Of a stretch of 64,000 bases of DNA, positions 41,892 to 52,220 are shown piece by piece; the first letter of the stretch is position 1, and each line of letters opens with the position of its first letter. Below the pieces are notes generated by a model, which was not told where the DNA came from, searched no databases, and saw nothing but the letters and a program-made list of their open reading frames with translations. A program made the translations under genes and the position numbers. The DNA is from CAZTTG01 sp964615935 (GTDB taxonomy: Bacteria > Planctomycetota > UBA1135 > GCA-002686595), in NCBI GenBank assembly GCA_964615935.1, contig CAZTTG010000001.1, forward strand, positions 1-64,000, in the 5' to 3' direction.

Positions 41892-42974
41892 TCACTCGGC
41901 GGAGAATCCGTACTCCATCGTCCCCGAGATGTCGCTGGCGATCTCCGCCGTGTGGGATTCCCCCTGCACGGCCGCCTCGATCGCCAGCTCGAAGGTCATG
42001 TCCATCTCGGCGTCGATCTCCAGCGAGTGCCAGTGCCCCCCGTTCAGGTCCCACAGGAGCTCGCCCTTCCCGGTGAGCTCCACGTCGACCTCGAACTGCG
42101 TCACGTCCAGCTCGAACTCCACCGGGATCTCCTGGATCTCGAGGAAGGCCTGGATCGCGTCGTACAGGAGGTCGGCCACGTCGGCCAGCATGGAGACCTC
42201 GATGTCCAGCTCGATGACCCCCACCTCGGTTCCGCCGACGTCGCGCGTGCCGGCGAAGGTGCACCGCGCCTGGCCCTCGAGCCAGTCCTCCATGCGGTCC
42301 AGGACCTCCTCGCCGACGCTCTCGAAGATCTCCATGAACTGCTCCATGTCGATCTCGCCGGTGTCGTCGGGCATCATCCGCAGGTTGCCGCCCGGCCAGA
42401 ACACCCCGGCCAGCGCCAGGGGCTCGACCTCCCAGCGGTCGCCCTCCTCGACGGCGCCATCGGGCAGCAGGGCCAGGAGATCGATGTCGCACTCCAGCCC
42501 GTCGAGCAGGTCCTCGTCGGGCTGGTCCTCGCCCTCCTCGAAGCTCGCCCGGTACTCCTCCTCCTCCGCGTCCCAGGTGAACACCACGGTCTCGCCCTCC
42601 AGCGCGCTGGAGGTGCCCATCTCCTGGACGTCCGCCTGCATCGGGAGATCGATGTCCACCTCGGTGTCCTGAGCGAGCTCGTCGAAGGTGCGGCGGAGCT
42701 TCGTGGGTCGCCCGTCCGCGACGCCCAGGTACTCGTCGGTGATCTCGTACTCCTGGTCCGTGCGGATCTCGATGGTGAAGTCCCCCATGGCTTCACCCAC
42801 GTCCTGCCCGTCGGCGATGATGGAGAGGTCCATGATCTCCATCGTGGTCTGGGCGGTGATGGTCTTGGTCAGGCTCAATCCCTCCTCGGGCTGGAAGGCC
42901 AGCCGGTCCTCGCCCGGGTGGAGGCCGAGCAGGGGCAGGGCGCAGAGCAGCGTCGTGACGGTGGTCTTCATCAT
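41892..42974 (-). CDS. secreted, highly acidic protein of unknown function
   Basis: The product has 360 residues starting at MMKTT, chosen because it gives a clean signal peptide (MMKTTVTTLLCALPLLGLHP); a frame extension to 43025 lacks support. The mature protein is extremely rich in Asp and Glu (for example EEEEYRASFEEGEDQPDEDL). Alternating polar/hydrophobic patterns suggest mostly beta strands (EFELDVTQFEVDVELTGKGE). I do not recognise a family. It stands alone between convergent and divergent neighbours. Acidic surfaces fit a metal-binding or salt-tolerant secreted protein, but that is a guess. Confidence 0.65.
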   Translation of the reverse strand: MMKTTVTTLLCALPLLGLHPGEDRLAFQPEEGLSLTKTITAQTTMEIMDLSIIADGQDVGEAMGDFTIEIRTDQEYEITDEYLGVADGRPTKLRRTFDELAQDTEVDIDLPMQADVQEMGTSSALEGETVVFTWDAEEEEYRASFEEGEDQPDEDLLDGLECDIDLLALLPDGAVEEGDRWEVEPLALAGVFWPGGNLRMMPDDTGEIDMEQFMEIFESVGEEVLDRMEDWLEGQARCTFAGTRDVGGTEVGVIELDIEVSMLADVADLLYDAIQAFLEIQEIPVEFELDVTQFEVDVELTGKGELLWDLNGGHWHSLEIDAEMDMTFELAIEAAVQGESHTAEIASDISGTMEYGFSAE

Positions 42975-43129
42975 GATCTCGAGTCGGTTCGGGTCGATGC
43001 GAAGGGCGGCTGGGACCGCGGTCATTGTCGCCTGCGCGCCCGCCCTGTGAAGGTCCGATCCGCCGGGAATTCCCCGCGGCGGTTCGCCCCGCTCGGGCGC
43101 CAGGCGGTAGGCTGCCGGGCGAGGACCCG

Positions 43130-44020
43130 ATGGGAAGACGCAGGCTGCTCGTGATCGCCAACCCCCGCGCCGGCTCGGGCGCGGCGGAGAGCATCGCGGA
43201 GTCGGTCCGGATGGACCTCGTGGAGCGCGGGCTCGCCCCCGAGCTGCGGCTGACCGAGGGGCCGGGTCACGCGCGCGAGATGGCGCGCGCGGCCGGGGGG
43301 GCCGGCTGGTCCGGGATCGGCGTCGCCGGCGGCGACGGGACCCTGCACGAGGTCGTGAACGGGCTCATGGAGGGGGGAGGCGCGGATCCCCTCCCCCTGG
43401 GGATCCTGCCGGCCGGCTCGGGCAACTCGCTGGCCCGGGACCTGGGCATCGGTCGCGCGGAGGAGGGCGCTCGCCGGATGGTCGCCGGCCAGACCAGGAG
43501 GATCGACATGATGGAGCTCCGCCTGGACGGCCGAGCGCTCTTCTCCTTCAACGCCATCGCCTGGGGAGCGGCCGCCCGCATCGCGGCGCGCTCCGACCGC
43601 CTGCGCTGGGCGCGCGGCGCGCGCTACACCCTGGCCGCCGTGCTCGAGCTCCTGCGCCCGCGCCAGCGCGACCAGGGCGGGTGCATCGCGGGCGAGGAGC
43701 GCGGCAACTGGCTGCTCGGCTCGGCGACCATCACGCGCTACACCGGCAACGGCATGCTCATCGCCCCGCGGGCCGTGCTGGACGACGGTCTGATCGATCT
43801 CGTCCAGGTGAGCCGGGCGTGGCGCCCGCGGCTGGCGAGGATCCTCCTCGAGGTGTTCGAGGGCGAGCACGCGAGCTCCGATCTGGTGAGCTACCGGCAG
43901 GTGCGCGGATTCGGGCTGGACCTCGATCCCGGCTCGCGGATCATGGTCGACGGGGAGTTCCTCGGGGCGCGCCGCGTCGAGGTCGAGGTCCGGGAGCGGG
44001 CCCTCCCCGTCTTCGCCTGA
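43130..44020 (+). CDS. diacylglycerol/sphingosine-kinase-family lipid kinase
   Basis: The product has 296 residues from the ATG at 43130 (GAGG six bases upstream). The DAGK catalytic domain shows LLVIANPRAGSG and the nucleotide-binding GVAGGDGTLHEVVNG (GGDG at 67-70). PLGILPAGSGNSLARDLGI follows, and GNGMLIAPRAVLDDGLIDLV is in the C-terminal beta domain. It phosphorylates a lipid, diacylglycerol or a sphingoid base, at the cytoplasmic membrane. The next gene starts 21 bases later and may share its transcript without an obvious functional link. Confidence 0.87.
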   Translation: MGRRRLLVIANPRAGSGAAESIAESVRMDLVERGLAPELRLTEGPGHAREMARAAGGAGWSGIGVAGGDGTLHEVVNGLMEGGGADPLPLGILPAGSGNSLARDLGIGRAEEGARRMVAGQTRRIDMMELRLDGRALFSFNAIAWGAAARIAARSDRLRWARGARYTLAAVLELLRPRQRDQGGCIAGEERGNWLLGSATITRYTGNGMLIAPRAVLDDGLIDLVQVSRAWRPRLARILLEVFEGEHASSDLVSYRQVRGFGLDLDPGSRIMVDGEFLGARRVEVEVRERALPVFA

Positions 44021-44041
44021 TCCGCGGCCCGGGAGGGCTTC

Positions 44042-47000
44042 ATGAGACGACGACGCAGCACTCCGAGGTCGGGTCCGGTCGCCGGCGCCCTCGTCCTTCT
44101 CCTCCTCGCGGTCCCGCTCCCGTCGGCGCACGCGCAGCTCGAGCTCCGCATCGATCCGGCGGCCGAGCGCGCGGTCCAGCTCCTGCGCAGCGGCGAGGTG
44201 CTCCTCGCGTCCCCCGTGGAGGGATTGTGGAGCGTCGCCGTGGACTGGGAGGTGGACTGGCCCGCGTCCTGGGTCCACTCCCGCCCCTCGCGCGCGGAGG
44301 TAGTCGGCGGCTGGACGATCCTCAGCGGCGCGATCGAGACCCCCTCCGGAATCCTGGAGGTTCGCGACGCCTGGCGCCTCGAGGCCGAGCGGGCCCGCTG
44401 CGTGCGGCGCTTCACCTGGCGCGGCGAGGAGACCCTCGAGCGATGCACCCTCTCGGTGCGCTTCGAGGCGCCGGACTCGGCGGGCGCCCTGCCTCTCTTG
44501 CCGGGCATCTCCTACCACGGCAACCCCTCGGGCGCGCGCCACCCCGAGCGGGTCCCGGTGCACCGCGGCGTCGCGGGCGAGCTGTCGCTCTTCGAGGAGC
44601 ACCGCTATCCCATGCCCTTCGCCTGCATCGAGTGGGCCCGCGGCGATCGGCTCCTCGGCGCGGCGCTGCACACGGTTCCCTCGCGGCCTTCGGGCGCCCA
44701 CCGGGCTGATCAATGGTGGTCGCTGGGGCTCGCGGCCGGCGAGGATTCGACCGAGCTCCTGGCGCTGTCCGGTCCCTGCGCCACCAACGGCCGGCGTAGC
44801 GTCGTGAAGGCGCTGCAGACGGGGCTCATGCCCTACCCGGACGCCTGGCTGGATCTACGACCTGACGCGGTGGTGGAGAAGACCTTCCTCCTGGAGGCCT
44901 TCGAGGTGGAGAGGCGCGGCTCCGCCTTCACGGTTCCCCTGGAGACGTCGCTCGAGCTCCACCGACCCTGGAACGATCTGGACGGCCTCCCGAGCTACGA
45001 CGGCATCTTGCGGGACAAGCTGCGCTTCGCCCTGTCGCGATACCGGGAGATCCCGGAGCGCGAGGGCTTCGAAATGTACCCCGACTGGGTGGAGGGGACC
45101 CGCTACGTGATGGGCTGGGCCGGGCAGTCGGCCGCGCCGGGCTATGCGCTCCTGGTCCTGGCCGATCGCCTCGGCGATCCGACGCTGCGCGAGCGGGCCG
45201 CTCGGGCGCTGGACACCCTGGCGCGCGCGCCCGTGGGCGAGGGCGGCTTCCCGGTGCGCTACGACGCCGAGGCCGACGAGTGGAGCGCGCCCGACCCGGT
45301 CTCCCAGGGACAAGCCATGGAGACCTTCGCCCTGGCCATCGCGGCCGCGCGCGGGCTCGGTTCGATCGACACCTCGCGCTGGGAGGCCTTCCTGCGCGAG
45401 GCCTGCCGCGCCCACGCGCGGCGGATCCTGCGCGAGGACTGGCGGCCTCTCTCCACGGCCGAGGCCTTCCTCGTCTCCCCGCTGCTGCGCGCGGCCCGTC
45501 TCTTCGGCGAGGAGGACTTCCGCCGCGCCGCCCTTCACGCGGCCGAGCACTACGCTTCGCGCCACCTCGACATGAGCGAGCCCTACTGGGGCGGGACCCT
45601 CGACGCCTCGTGCGAGGACAAGGAGGGGGCCTGGGCCGGCTTCCAGGCCTTCCTGGCGGCCTACGAGGACACCGGGGATCCGCGCCACCTGCGCTGGGCG
45701 GAGCACGCCATGGACGTGGTCCTCTCCTTCGTCGTGGTGTGGGACATCGACCTGCCCGGCGGCCGGCTGGCGGACCACGGCTTCCGCACGCGGGGCTGGA
45801 CCGTGGTGTCGCCCCAGAACCAGCACCTCGACGTCTACGCGGTGGTGGCCACGCCCGACATCTACCGCATGGGCGAGCACCTCGGCCGCGAGGACCTGAA
45901 GCGGCTGGCCGCGGTCATGTACCGCAGCTGCGGCCAGCTCATCGATCCCTTCGGGAGCCAGGGCGAGCAGATCCAGCACACGAACTTCGCCCAGAGCGGG
46001 GACATGTCCGAGCTCGGCGCCCTGCGCGGCGGCTACAGCGAGGGCTGGACGGTCTTCTGGATCACGGCCCACTTCCTGCACGCGGCCGCGCGCTTCGAGG
46101 AGCTGGGGGTCGACCTCGACTCCCTCGAGGACGCCGGCGAGGGCGCCGACGTGCCGGCCCCGCTCTATCGCGACCCGGTCTTCGACGGCGCCGCCGACCC
46201 GGTCCTGGTCTGGAACCGCGCGCGGGCGTCCTGGTGGATGCTCTACACTCAGCGCCGCGCGAAGCTCGACCTCCCGGGAGTGGAGTGGTGCCACGGCACC
46301 GAGATCGGGATCGCCGAGTCGCGCGACCTGGGCCGGAGCTGGCGCTACCTGGGCACCCTGCCGCTCGAGCCCCTGGGCGCGGAGTACTCCTTCTGGGCGC
46401 CGGACGTCGTCGAGAAGGACGGCCTCTACCACCTCTTCGTGAGCTACGTCCCGGGCGTGTTCGCCGACTGGAGCGGGGACCGCACCATCCTGCGCTACTC
46501 GTCGCGCGATCTCTCATCGTGGAGCTACGAGGGACGGGTGCCGCTGTCCTCCGATCGCTGCATCGATCCCAGCCTCTTCCGGATGCCCGACGGCGCCTGG
46601 CGCATGTGGTACAAGGACGAGGGGCACGGTAGCCAGACCTTCGCGGTCGAGAGCCGAGATCTCTCGAGCTGGGCCATTGTCGAGGATCCCGGCGTGTCCG
46701 AGCTGTACGGGGAGGCGCCCAAGGTCTTCCGGCTGGGCGGCAGCTTCTGGCTGCTCAAGGACCCCGACTCGGGGCTGGACGTGTACCGCTCGCCGGATCT
46801 CGAGACGTGGACCTACCAGGGGAAGATCCTCGAGCTCCCTGGCAAGCGCAACGACGACGGGACCATCGGCAAGCACGCCGACGTGGTGGTCTGCGGCGAT
46901 CGCGCGTTCATCTACTACTTCACGCACCCCGGCCGGCGTGGCCATCCGGACGCCGCCGGAGTCGCGCCCTACGCGTTCCGCCGCAGCTCGATCCAGGCCG

Positions 47001-47086
47001 CCGAGCTGCGGGTGATGGACGGCCGCCTGAGCTGCGACCGCGACCGGCCCTTCGAGCTGCGCCTGGCCCCGCCGGACGGGCGGTAG
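44042..47086 (+). CDS. secreted three-part glycoside hydrolase: beta-sandwich, alpha-barrel, GH43-like propeller
   Basis: The product has 1014 residues with a signal peptide ending near SAHAQ (about 31). Residues 35-300 look like a beta-sandwich. Residues about 310-680 have helix pairs of an (alpha/alpha) barrel (GYALLVLADRLGDPTLRERA, AMETFALAIAAARGLGS, WAGFQAFLAAYEDTGDP), as in polysaccharide-lyase or GH127-type enzymes. Residues about 690-1005 form a GH43/GH117-like five-bladed propeller: DPVLVWNRARASWWMLYTQR, EYSFWAPDVVEKDGLYHLFV, DRCIDPSLFRMPDGAWRMWY. Each blade has the acidic residues common in that clan. The family number of each part needs a profile search. It should degrade a complex polysaccharide outside the cell. 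Confidence 0.72.
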   Translation: MRRRRSTPRSGPVAGALVLLLLAVPLPSAHAQLELRIDPAAERAVQLLRSGEVLLASPVEGLWSVAVDWEVDWPASWVHSRPSRAEVVGGWTILSGAIETPSGILEVRDAWRLEAERARCVRRFTWRGEETLERCTLSVRFEAPDSAGALPLLPGISYHGNPSGARHPERVPVHRGVAGELSLFEEHRYPMPFACIEWARGDRLLGAALHTVPSRPSGAHRADQWWSLGLAAGEDSTELLALSGPCATNGRRSVVKALQTGLMPYPDAWLDLRPDAVVEKTFLLEAFEVERRGSAFTVPLETSLELHRPWNDLDGLPSYDGILRDKLRFALSRYREIPEREGFEMYPDWVEGTRYVMGWAGQSAAPGYALLVLADRLGDPTLRERAARALDTLARAPVGEGGFPVRYDAEADEWSAPDPVSQGQAMETFALAIAAARGLGSIDTSRWEAFLREACRAHARRILREDWRPLSTAEAFLVSPLLRAARLFGEEDFRRAALHAAEHYASRHLDMSEPYWGGTLDASCEDKEGAWAGFQAFLAAYEDTGDPRHLRWAEHAMDVVLSFVVVWDIDLPGGRLADHGFRTRGWTVVSPQNQHLDVYAVVATPDIYRMGEHLGREDLKRLAAVMYRSCGQLIDPFGSQGEQIQHTNFAQSGDMSELGALRGGYSEGWTVFWITAHFLHAAARFEELGVDLDSLEDAGEGADVPAPLYRDPVFDGAADPVLVWNRARASWWMLYTQRRAKLDLPGVEWCHGTEIGIAESRDLGRSWRYLGTLPLEPLGAEYSFWAPDVVEKDGLYHLFVSYVPGVFADWSGDRTILRYSSRDLSSWSYEGRVPLSSDRCIDPSLFRMPDGAWRMWYKDEGHGSQTFAVESRDLSSWAIVEDPGVSELYGEAPKVFRLGGSFWLLKDPDSGLDVYRSPDLETWTYQGKILELPGKRNDDGTIGKHADVVVCGDRAFIYYFTHPGRRGHPDAAGVAPYAFRRSSIQAAELRVMDGRLSCDRDRPFELRLAPPDGR

Positions 47087-47242
47087 GCGCGCGAGCGGGC
47101 ACGCAGCTTGCGGCCTGCATCGCGTCCCCTGAGAGCTCGCCTGCGGCCTGCGACGAGGGCACGACGCTCGATCCCGCGCGCCCGTCGGGCCGAGACGAGC
47201 GATTCCGCACGCCTCCCTTCCCCCAGCAGAGCGAGGCCCGAG

Positions 47243-49917
47243 ATGGTGTATCCCCGAGATCCGGACCGGCCGTCATCCGCCCCGTGGTGGCTCCGCTCGC
47301 GGTGGCTGCTCCCCCTGGCCGCCCTCCTCCTGGCGTCGAGCGCGACCGTGACCACGGCGCCTCCCCAGGAAAACCGGCCGCCGACGATTGCGATCGGGCT
47401 GGAAGACGGAGCGAGCGTCGTGACCGCGACCGAGGTGCGCTTCCGGGTCACGGCCTGCGATCCGGATGGAGATCCGCTGTCTCTTCGCCTCCTGAACCCC
47501 CCGCCGGGCCTGATCTTCGATCCCGTGCTGGACGAGCCCGGGCCAGTGTCGGTCGAGGCGCGATGGCTGGTGACTTTCGGCCGGATCTACCACGACCGCA
47601 GAGAGCTTGCCTTCGAGGCCACAGACGGCATGCACCGCGTGCGCGAGGTGCGGTTGGTTCACATCCTGGGGGAAGGTGAGAGGAGCAGCATCGTCTCCGG
47701 TGACGTTACCGGCGACGAGCGTTCGGACGTGGTCGCCCTGGCGAGCCATGCCGACGTCGAGGGCGTCGTCGATGTCGGGGCGGCCTATGTGTGGTCCGAC
47801 TCCACCGCCGCGTCCGGCCTACCCACGGCGGTGTTGACCGTTCCCGGAGCTGCTCCCTCAACGATCCTCGGATTCGGTCCAGGGGATGTGGGGGCACCTC
47901 AGACGCTGCAGCTCGTGGACGTGACCGGGGATGGGAAGCGAGACGTCATCGTCATCGCCTATCGCGCCGAGCTGGAGGGCGTCCCTCGGGCCGGAGCGAT
48001 CTACGTCTGGAAGGGGGGCGCCGAGCTCACCGGGAGGGTGGCTCCCCACGCCACGCTACGGACTCCTGTGGCCTTGCCCGGGGGCCTCTGGGTCTGGGCG
48101 GGCTGTCGCCAGACCTTCTGGATCGAGGACGTGACCGGGGATGCGATCCCCGATCTCGTGGCTGCGGGATGGGCTCAGATGGGCAGCGTGATGGGAAGGG
48201 GTCTGTACGTGTGGCAGGGAGGTCCCGGCCTTTCCGGAACCGTACGGCCGCGTGCCCTCCTCCGCAGCCCCGATCCGACGACCTCATTGGGAGTCCTACG
48301 GTATCTGATCGCCGACGTGACCGGAGACGGCATCGATGACGTCATCGCCTGCAATCCGGAAGAGACCGTGGGATCCTCGCTATGGGCCGGCGCCATCCAT
48401 GTCTGGGCGGGGGGATTGCGGGCACGCTTCTCCCCTCGGCGACCCTCGCCGATCCATCCGGAGCGGGATTGGGGCTGAGGGGACCCTCCTACCTCCTCGA
48501 CTGGACCGGGGATGGGAACCTGGACATCGTCGCCGGGGCGTATGCCACGACTGTCGGGGGAGTGAAGTTCGCGGGCGCCATCCAGCTCTGGGAGGGAGGA
48601 CCCGGTCTGTCCGGTCCGTGCCCACCCAAGGCGACCCTGGTCTCTCCCCATCCCTCCCACGGGGAGCACCTCGGAACGGCCAACTCCGGGCACGTCGCGT
48701 GGTTCGCGGACGTGACCGGGGACGGGGAGCTCGATGTGGTCGCCGCGGCCGACCGGGCGGACATCGGTGGAGTGAAGGACGCGGGTGCAATCTACGTATG
48801 GAGCGGGGCAGCCGGACTGACCGGCACGGTGCTCGCGACGGCCACCCTCACGGTCCCCGGAGCAACAGAGGAGGACCATCTGGGCGGCGACCGGCCCCCC
48901 CTCCTCCTCGCGGACGTGACCGGCGACGGAGTCCCCGACGTGACAACCGGCTCGCGCGGGATCGACGTGGGAGGAGTCGTCGACGCGGGCGCCATCTATG
49001 TCTGGAGCGGAGGGCCGGGCCTTGCCGGAGCACCCGCGCCCACGGCGACCCTGACGGTGAAGGCTGCCAAGCCATACAGCGGCATGGGTCTCGAACGCAC
49101 GCGCGACGTGACCGGGGACGGGATTCTTGACGTGATCGCGCTGTCTTCCTGGGCCGACCAGCCCGGGGCTCGGGACGCTGGCGCCATCTACGTGTGGAAG
49201 GGTGGCGCCGGGCTCAAGGGGAGCCTCGCACCCTCCGCCACGCTCAGGGCGCCTGATGCCCTGCCTGGCGACAACCTCGGGTTCTTGAGTGGCGACCGGT
49301 TGCGCATCGTGGATCTCACTGGCGATGGCCTGGTCGACGTCATCTCGGGCAGCAATCACGCCGACTCGGCGAAGGCTGTCGACGCGGGTGCGCTCTACGT
49401 CTGGGAGGGTGGGGCGGGAATCGCGGGCAAGACCGCGCCCACGGCGACGCTCCGCCTGCCCGCGGGATCGCGCCACGACCATCTGGGCTGGTGCTCGGGG
49501 CCGAGCCTGCAGTTCGCGGACGTCTCCGACGATGGCATCCTGGATCTCGTCACCGGGGCCCTCCACGCGGATGTCGGCGGCGTGAGCGATTCGGGCGGTG
49601 TGTTCATATGGAGGGGCGGCCGGTCCCTCCAGGGCGACCCGCCACCGAGCGCGGCCCTGCTCATTCCCCAAAGCAAGGTCGTAGCGGGTGACCACCTGGG
49701 CAGCGGCCGATGGCACGCCATCCAACTCGTCGACTTGACCGATGACGGCATCCCCGATGTCGTGGCTGGCGGCTGCGCCGCCGACACCTCCGGTGTGAAG
49801 GACGCGGGAGCGGTCTTCGTCTGGAAGAGCGGGAGCTCCTCGCTGACCAGCCGCCCTCGACCCCTCTGGACCCTGACCGTGCCCAACGCGAGCGAGGGAG
49901 ACCGGCTGGGCGAGTGA
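47243..49917 (+). CDS. secreted FG-GAP/VCBS-type repeat protein, frameshifted in a G run
   Basis: The frame opened by ATG 47243 encodes a signal/anchor (residues about 16-36), an Ig-like segment (RPPTIAIGLEDGASVVTATE) and then repeats of about 70 residues. Each repeat carries a calcium-loop DVTGDGxxDV and a GAIYVWxGG strand. Eleven such loops are visible. At the G6 run 48409-48414 the frame breaks and would stop at 48478; restoring one G joins it exactly to the second frame (AGAIHVWAGG then IAGTLLPSATL), which runs to 49917. The last repeat ends half-way (WTLTVPNASEGDRLGE), so the C-terminus may also be lost. It is an integrin-alpha-like propeller, probably adhesive. Confidence 0.82.
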
Positions 49918-50074
49918 GGACGCCCCGCCAGCGGATTCCGGGGTTCGCCTAAGGTCCCCCAGCCGCGCCGATCGAAGGTCCGAGGGCACCCAGGACCCCT
50001 CCCGGAGCCGCATCGCACCCGGCTCGGAGCGGGTCCCCTCCTGCCGATTCCCCCCGAACCGCAGGGACCGAGCC

Positions 50075-50647
50075 ATGAGCGATGCCCCGGAGACCGAAGC
50101 CCTCGAGGACCTGCAGCTCGTCGAGAGCTTCTACTCGAACGCCGTCAGCAACCTGTCGATGCTCATCGACCGCGACATCACCGTCACCTCGGTCACGACC
50201 GAGCGCGTCACCGCTCGCGTGGAGGGCAAGGGGCGGATCCACATCTCCTTCAAGCTGGGCTTCAAGGCCAGCGAGGGCACGTGGTACGGCTGCCTGCTGG
50301 TTCCGCTGCCGGACGCCGTCGCCCTGGCCGGTTACCTGATGATGATGCCCGACGAGGCGGTGAGCGCGAACCGGGAGCTGGAGGAGCTGGACGACCCCAC
50401 CAAGGACGCCATGCTGGAGGTGGGCAACTTCATCGCCGGCGCGGTCAGCGACGTGGTGCGCGACTGGTCGTCCCAGGGCTGGACGGTGCGGCCCGAGGGC
50501 TGCCAGGGCGTGCGCGCCGACGTCCGGCCGGCCTTCCCCTACGAGGAGGGCTCGACCCTGATCGTGGGGCGGGCCCAGGTCCGGCTCCACACCTTCGACG
50601 AGTTCGAGATGATCGCCATGATCCCGCTCCTGCCGGGGATGGCGTAA
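50075..50647 (+). CDS. CheX/CheC-family-like protein
   Basis: This 190-residue cytoplasmic protein carries the CheC/CheX/FliY signature near residues 111-126: DAMLEVGNFIAGAVSD, with E115 and N118 in the places used for dephosphorylating a response regulator. Only one such motif is seen, closer to CheX, which works as a dimer. Other parts (GCLLVPLPDAVALAGYLMMM) fit the alpha/beta core. Members remove phosphate from CheY-like proteins. No chemotaxis gene lies nearby, so it may act in another two-component pathway. It follows the FG-GAP gene after 157 bases and converges on the P-loop gene. Confidence 0.7.
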   Translation: MSDAPETEALEDLQLVESFYSNAVSNLSMLIDRDITVTSVTTERVTARVEGKGRIHISFKLGFKASEGTWYGCLLVPLPDAVALAGYLMMMPDEAVSANRELEELDDPTKDAMLEVGNFIAGAVSDVVRDWSSQGWTVRPEGCQGVRADVRPAFPYEEGSTLIVGRAQVRLHTFDEFEMIAMIPLLPGMA

Positions 50648-50719
50648 CGCCGGGCGATCCCCGGCCGCCTCGATCGGGCCAGGGACGGCCCCGGCCCGAT
50701 GGAGGGGGTTCGAGGGCGA

Positions 50720-52039
50720 CTACAGCGCCTTTTCGACGCGCTGCTGGAGGCGTCCCGGCTCGATCTCCTCGAGCTCGTAGAGGACGCGCGCCGCCGGCCG
50801 GTTCACCTTCAGGATCTGGGTGAGGTCGATCGGGGTGCCGATCAGGACCAGGTCGCAGTCGGCGGCGTTGATGGTCTGCTGGAGCTCGTCGATCTGGGTC
50901 GAGCCGTAGCCCATGGCCGGCAGGACCGAGGACAGGTGGGAGTACTTGGCGAAGACCCCCTTGATCGAGCCCACCGCATAGGGGCGGGGGTCGATGATCT
51001 CGGCCGCGCCCAGGCGCTCCGCCGCGACGTGGGCGGCGCCGTATTCCATGCCGCCGTGGGTCACGGTGGGGCCGTCCTCCACCGCCAGGACGCGCTTGCC
51101 GCGCACCGACTCGGGATCGGCCACGGTCACCGGGGAGTTGGCCAGGACCACCTCGGCCCCGGGGTTGACCTCGCGGATGCCGGCCAGCACGAGCTCGACG
51201 TCCTCGGGGCGCGCCGTGTCGACCTTGTTGACCACGATCACGTCGGCCATGCGCAGGTTGGTCTCGCCGGGGTAGTAGCGCAGCCCGTGCCCCGGGCGGT
51301 GCGGGTCCACCACGGTGATGAGCAGGTCGGGGCGGTAGAAGGACATGTCGTTGTTGCCCCCGTCCCACAGGATGACGTCGGCCTCCTTCTCGGCCTCGGC
51401 CAGGATCTTGCCGTAGTCCACGCCGGCGAAGACCAGGTTCCCGGCGACGATGTGCGGCTCGTACTCCTCGCGCTCCTCGATGGTGCACTCGTGCCGGTCG
51501 AGGTCGGCGAGCTCGCCGAAGCGCTGGCAGATCTGCTGGCTCAGGTCGCCGTAGGGCATGGGGTGGCGGATGGCGGCCACCTTCTTGCCCAGCCCCTTCA
51601 GGATGCGCGCCACCTCGCGGGTGGTCTGGCTCTTGCCGCAGCCGGTGCGGACGGCGCAGATGGCGATCACCGGCTTGCTGCTCTTCAGCATGGTCGCCTG
51701 GTGGCCCAGCATGACGAAGTCCGCGCCGGCGGCGTTGGCCCGGGCGGCCTTGTGCATGACGTCCTCGTGCGAGAGATCGGAGTACGCCATGGCCACCAGG
51801 TCGACCCCGTGCTTCTCGATCAGCGCCTCGAGCTCCTCCTCAGGGTGGATCGGGATGCCGTTCGGGTAGCGCTCTCCGGAGAGCTCCTGCGGGTAGGTCC
51901 GGCCGGCGATGTCCGGGATCTGGGCGGCGGTGAAGGCGACCACCTCGTATTCGGGGCGATCGCGCCAGTAGGCGTTGAAATCGTGAAAATCGCGCCCGGC
52001 GGCGCCCACGATGACGACTTTGCGCGCGGCGGTAGTCAT
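50720..52039 (-). CDS. P-loop GTPase-like protein related to cyclic 2,3-diphosphoglycerate synthetase
   Basis: The product has 439 residues from the ATG at 52039 (ribosome site GGAGA). A Rossmann-like N-terminal part (KVVIVGAAGRDFHDFNAYWR, YDLxAxAYSDL-like text) is followed by a P-loop at 130-138 (VRTGCGKSQ). The block WDGGNNDMSFYRPDLLITVV, VVNKVD and EVVLANSPV then follow. This domain order matches proteins annotated as cyclic 2,3-diphosphoglycerate synthetase, first described in methanogens but widespread as uncharacterised homologues in bacteria. Whether this one makes cyclic diphosphoglycerate or another product is not known. It converges on the CheX-like gene; no metabolic partner lies nearby. 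Confidence 0.8.
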   Translation of the reverse strand: MTTAARKVVIVGAAGRDFHDFNAYWRDRPEYEVVAFTAAQIPDIAGRTYPQELSGERYPNGIPIHPEEELEALIEKHGVDLVAMAYSDLSHEDVMHKAARANAAGADFVMLGHQATMLKSSKPVIAICAVRTGCGKSQTTREVARILKGLGKKVAAIRHPMPYGDLSQQICQRFGELADLDRHECTIEEREEYEPHIVAGNLVFAGVDYGKILAEAEKEADVILWDGGNNDMSFYRPDLLITVVDPHRPGHGLRYYPGETNLRMADVIVVNKVDTARPEDVELVLAGIREVNPGAEVVLANSPVTVADPESVRGKRVLAVEDGPTVTHGGMEYGAAHVAAERLGAAEIIDPRPYAVGSIKGVFAKYSHLSSVLPAMGYGSTQIDELQQTINAADCDLVLIGTPIDLTQILKVNRPAARVLYELEEIEPGRLQQRVEKAL

Positions 52040-52220
52040 GGAGTCTCCGGTATCCGTTCTCGGCCAGGGGGGGCGGGGGTGCCCTGCTTTCTGGTTTGGA
52101 GCGGCTGGTCCGACAACCGCTCTTGCGGGGACGCTACCGATTCGGGCGGGGGGATTCAAGGCCGCCCGGCCCGAGCGCGCGACTTAGTGCCCCGGCCGGC
52201 GGAATCCGGGCTCCCGGGGG

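Noticed and set aside
47700..49900. Regular DNA-level repetition resembling a repeat array
   Set aside because: It comes from protein repeats of about 70 residues (DVTGDG and GAIYVW), with diverged spacing and codons. There are no short identical repeats with unique spacers, so it is not CRISPR.
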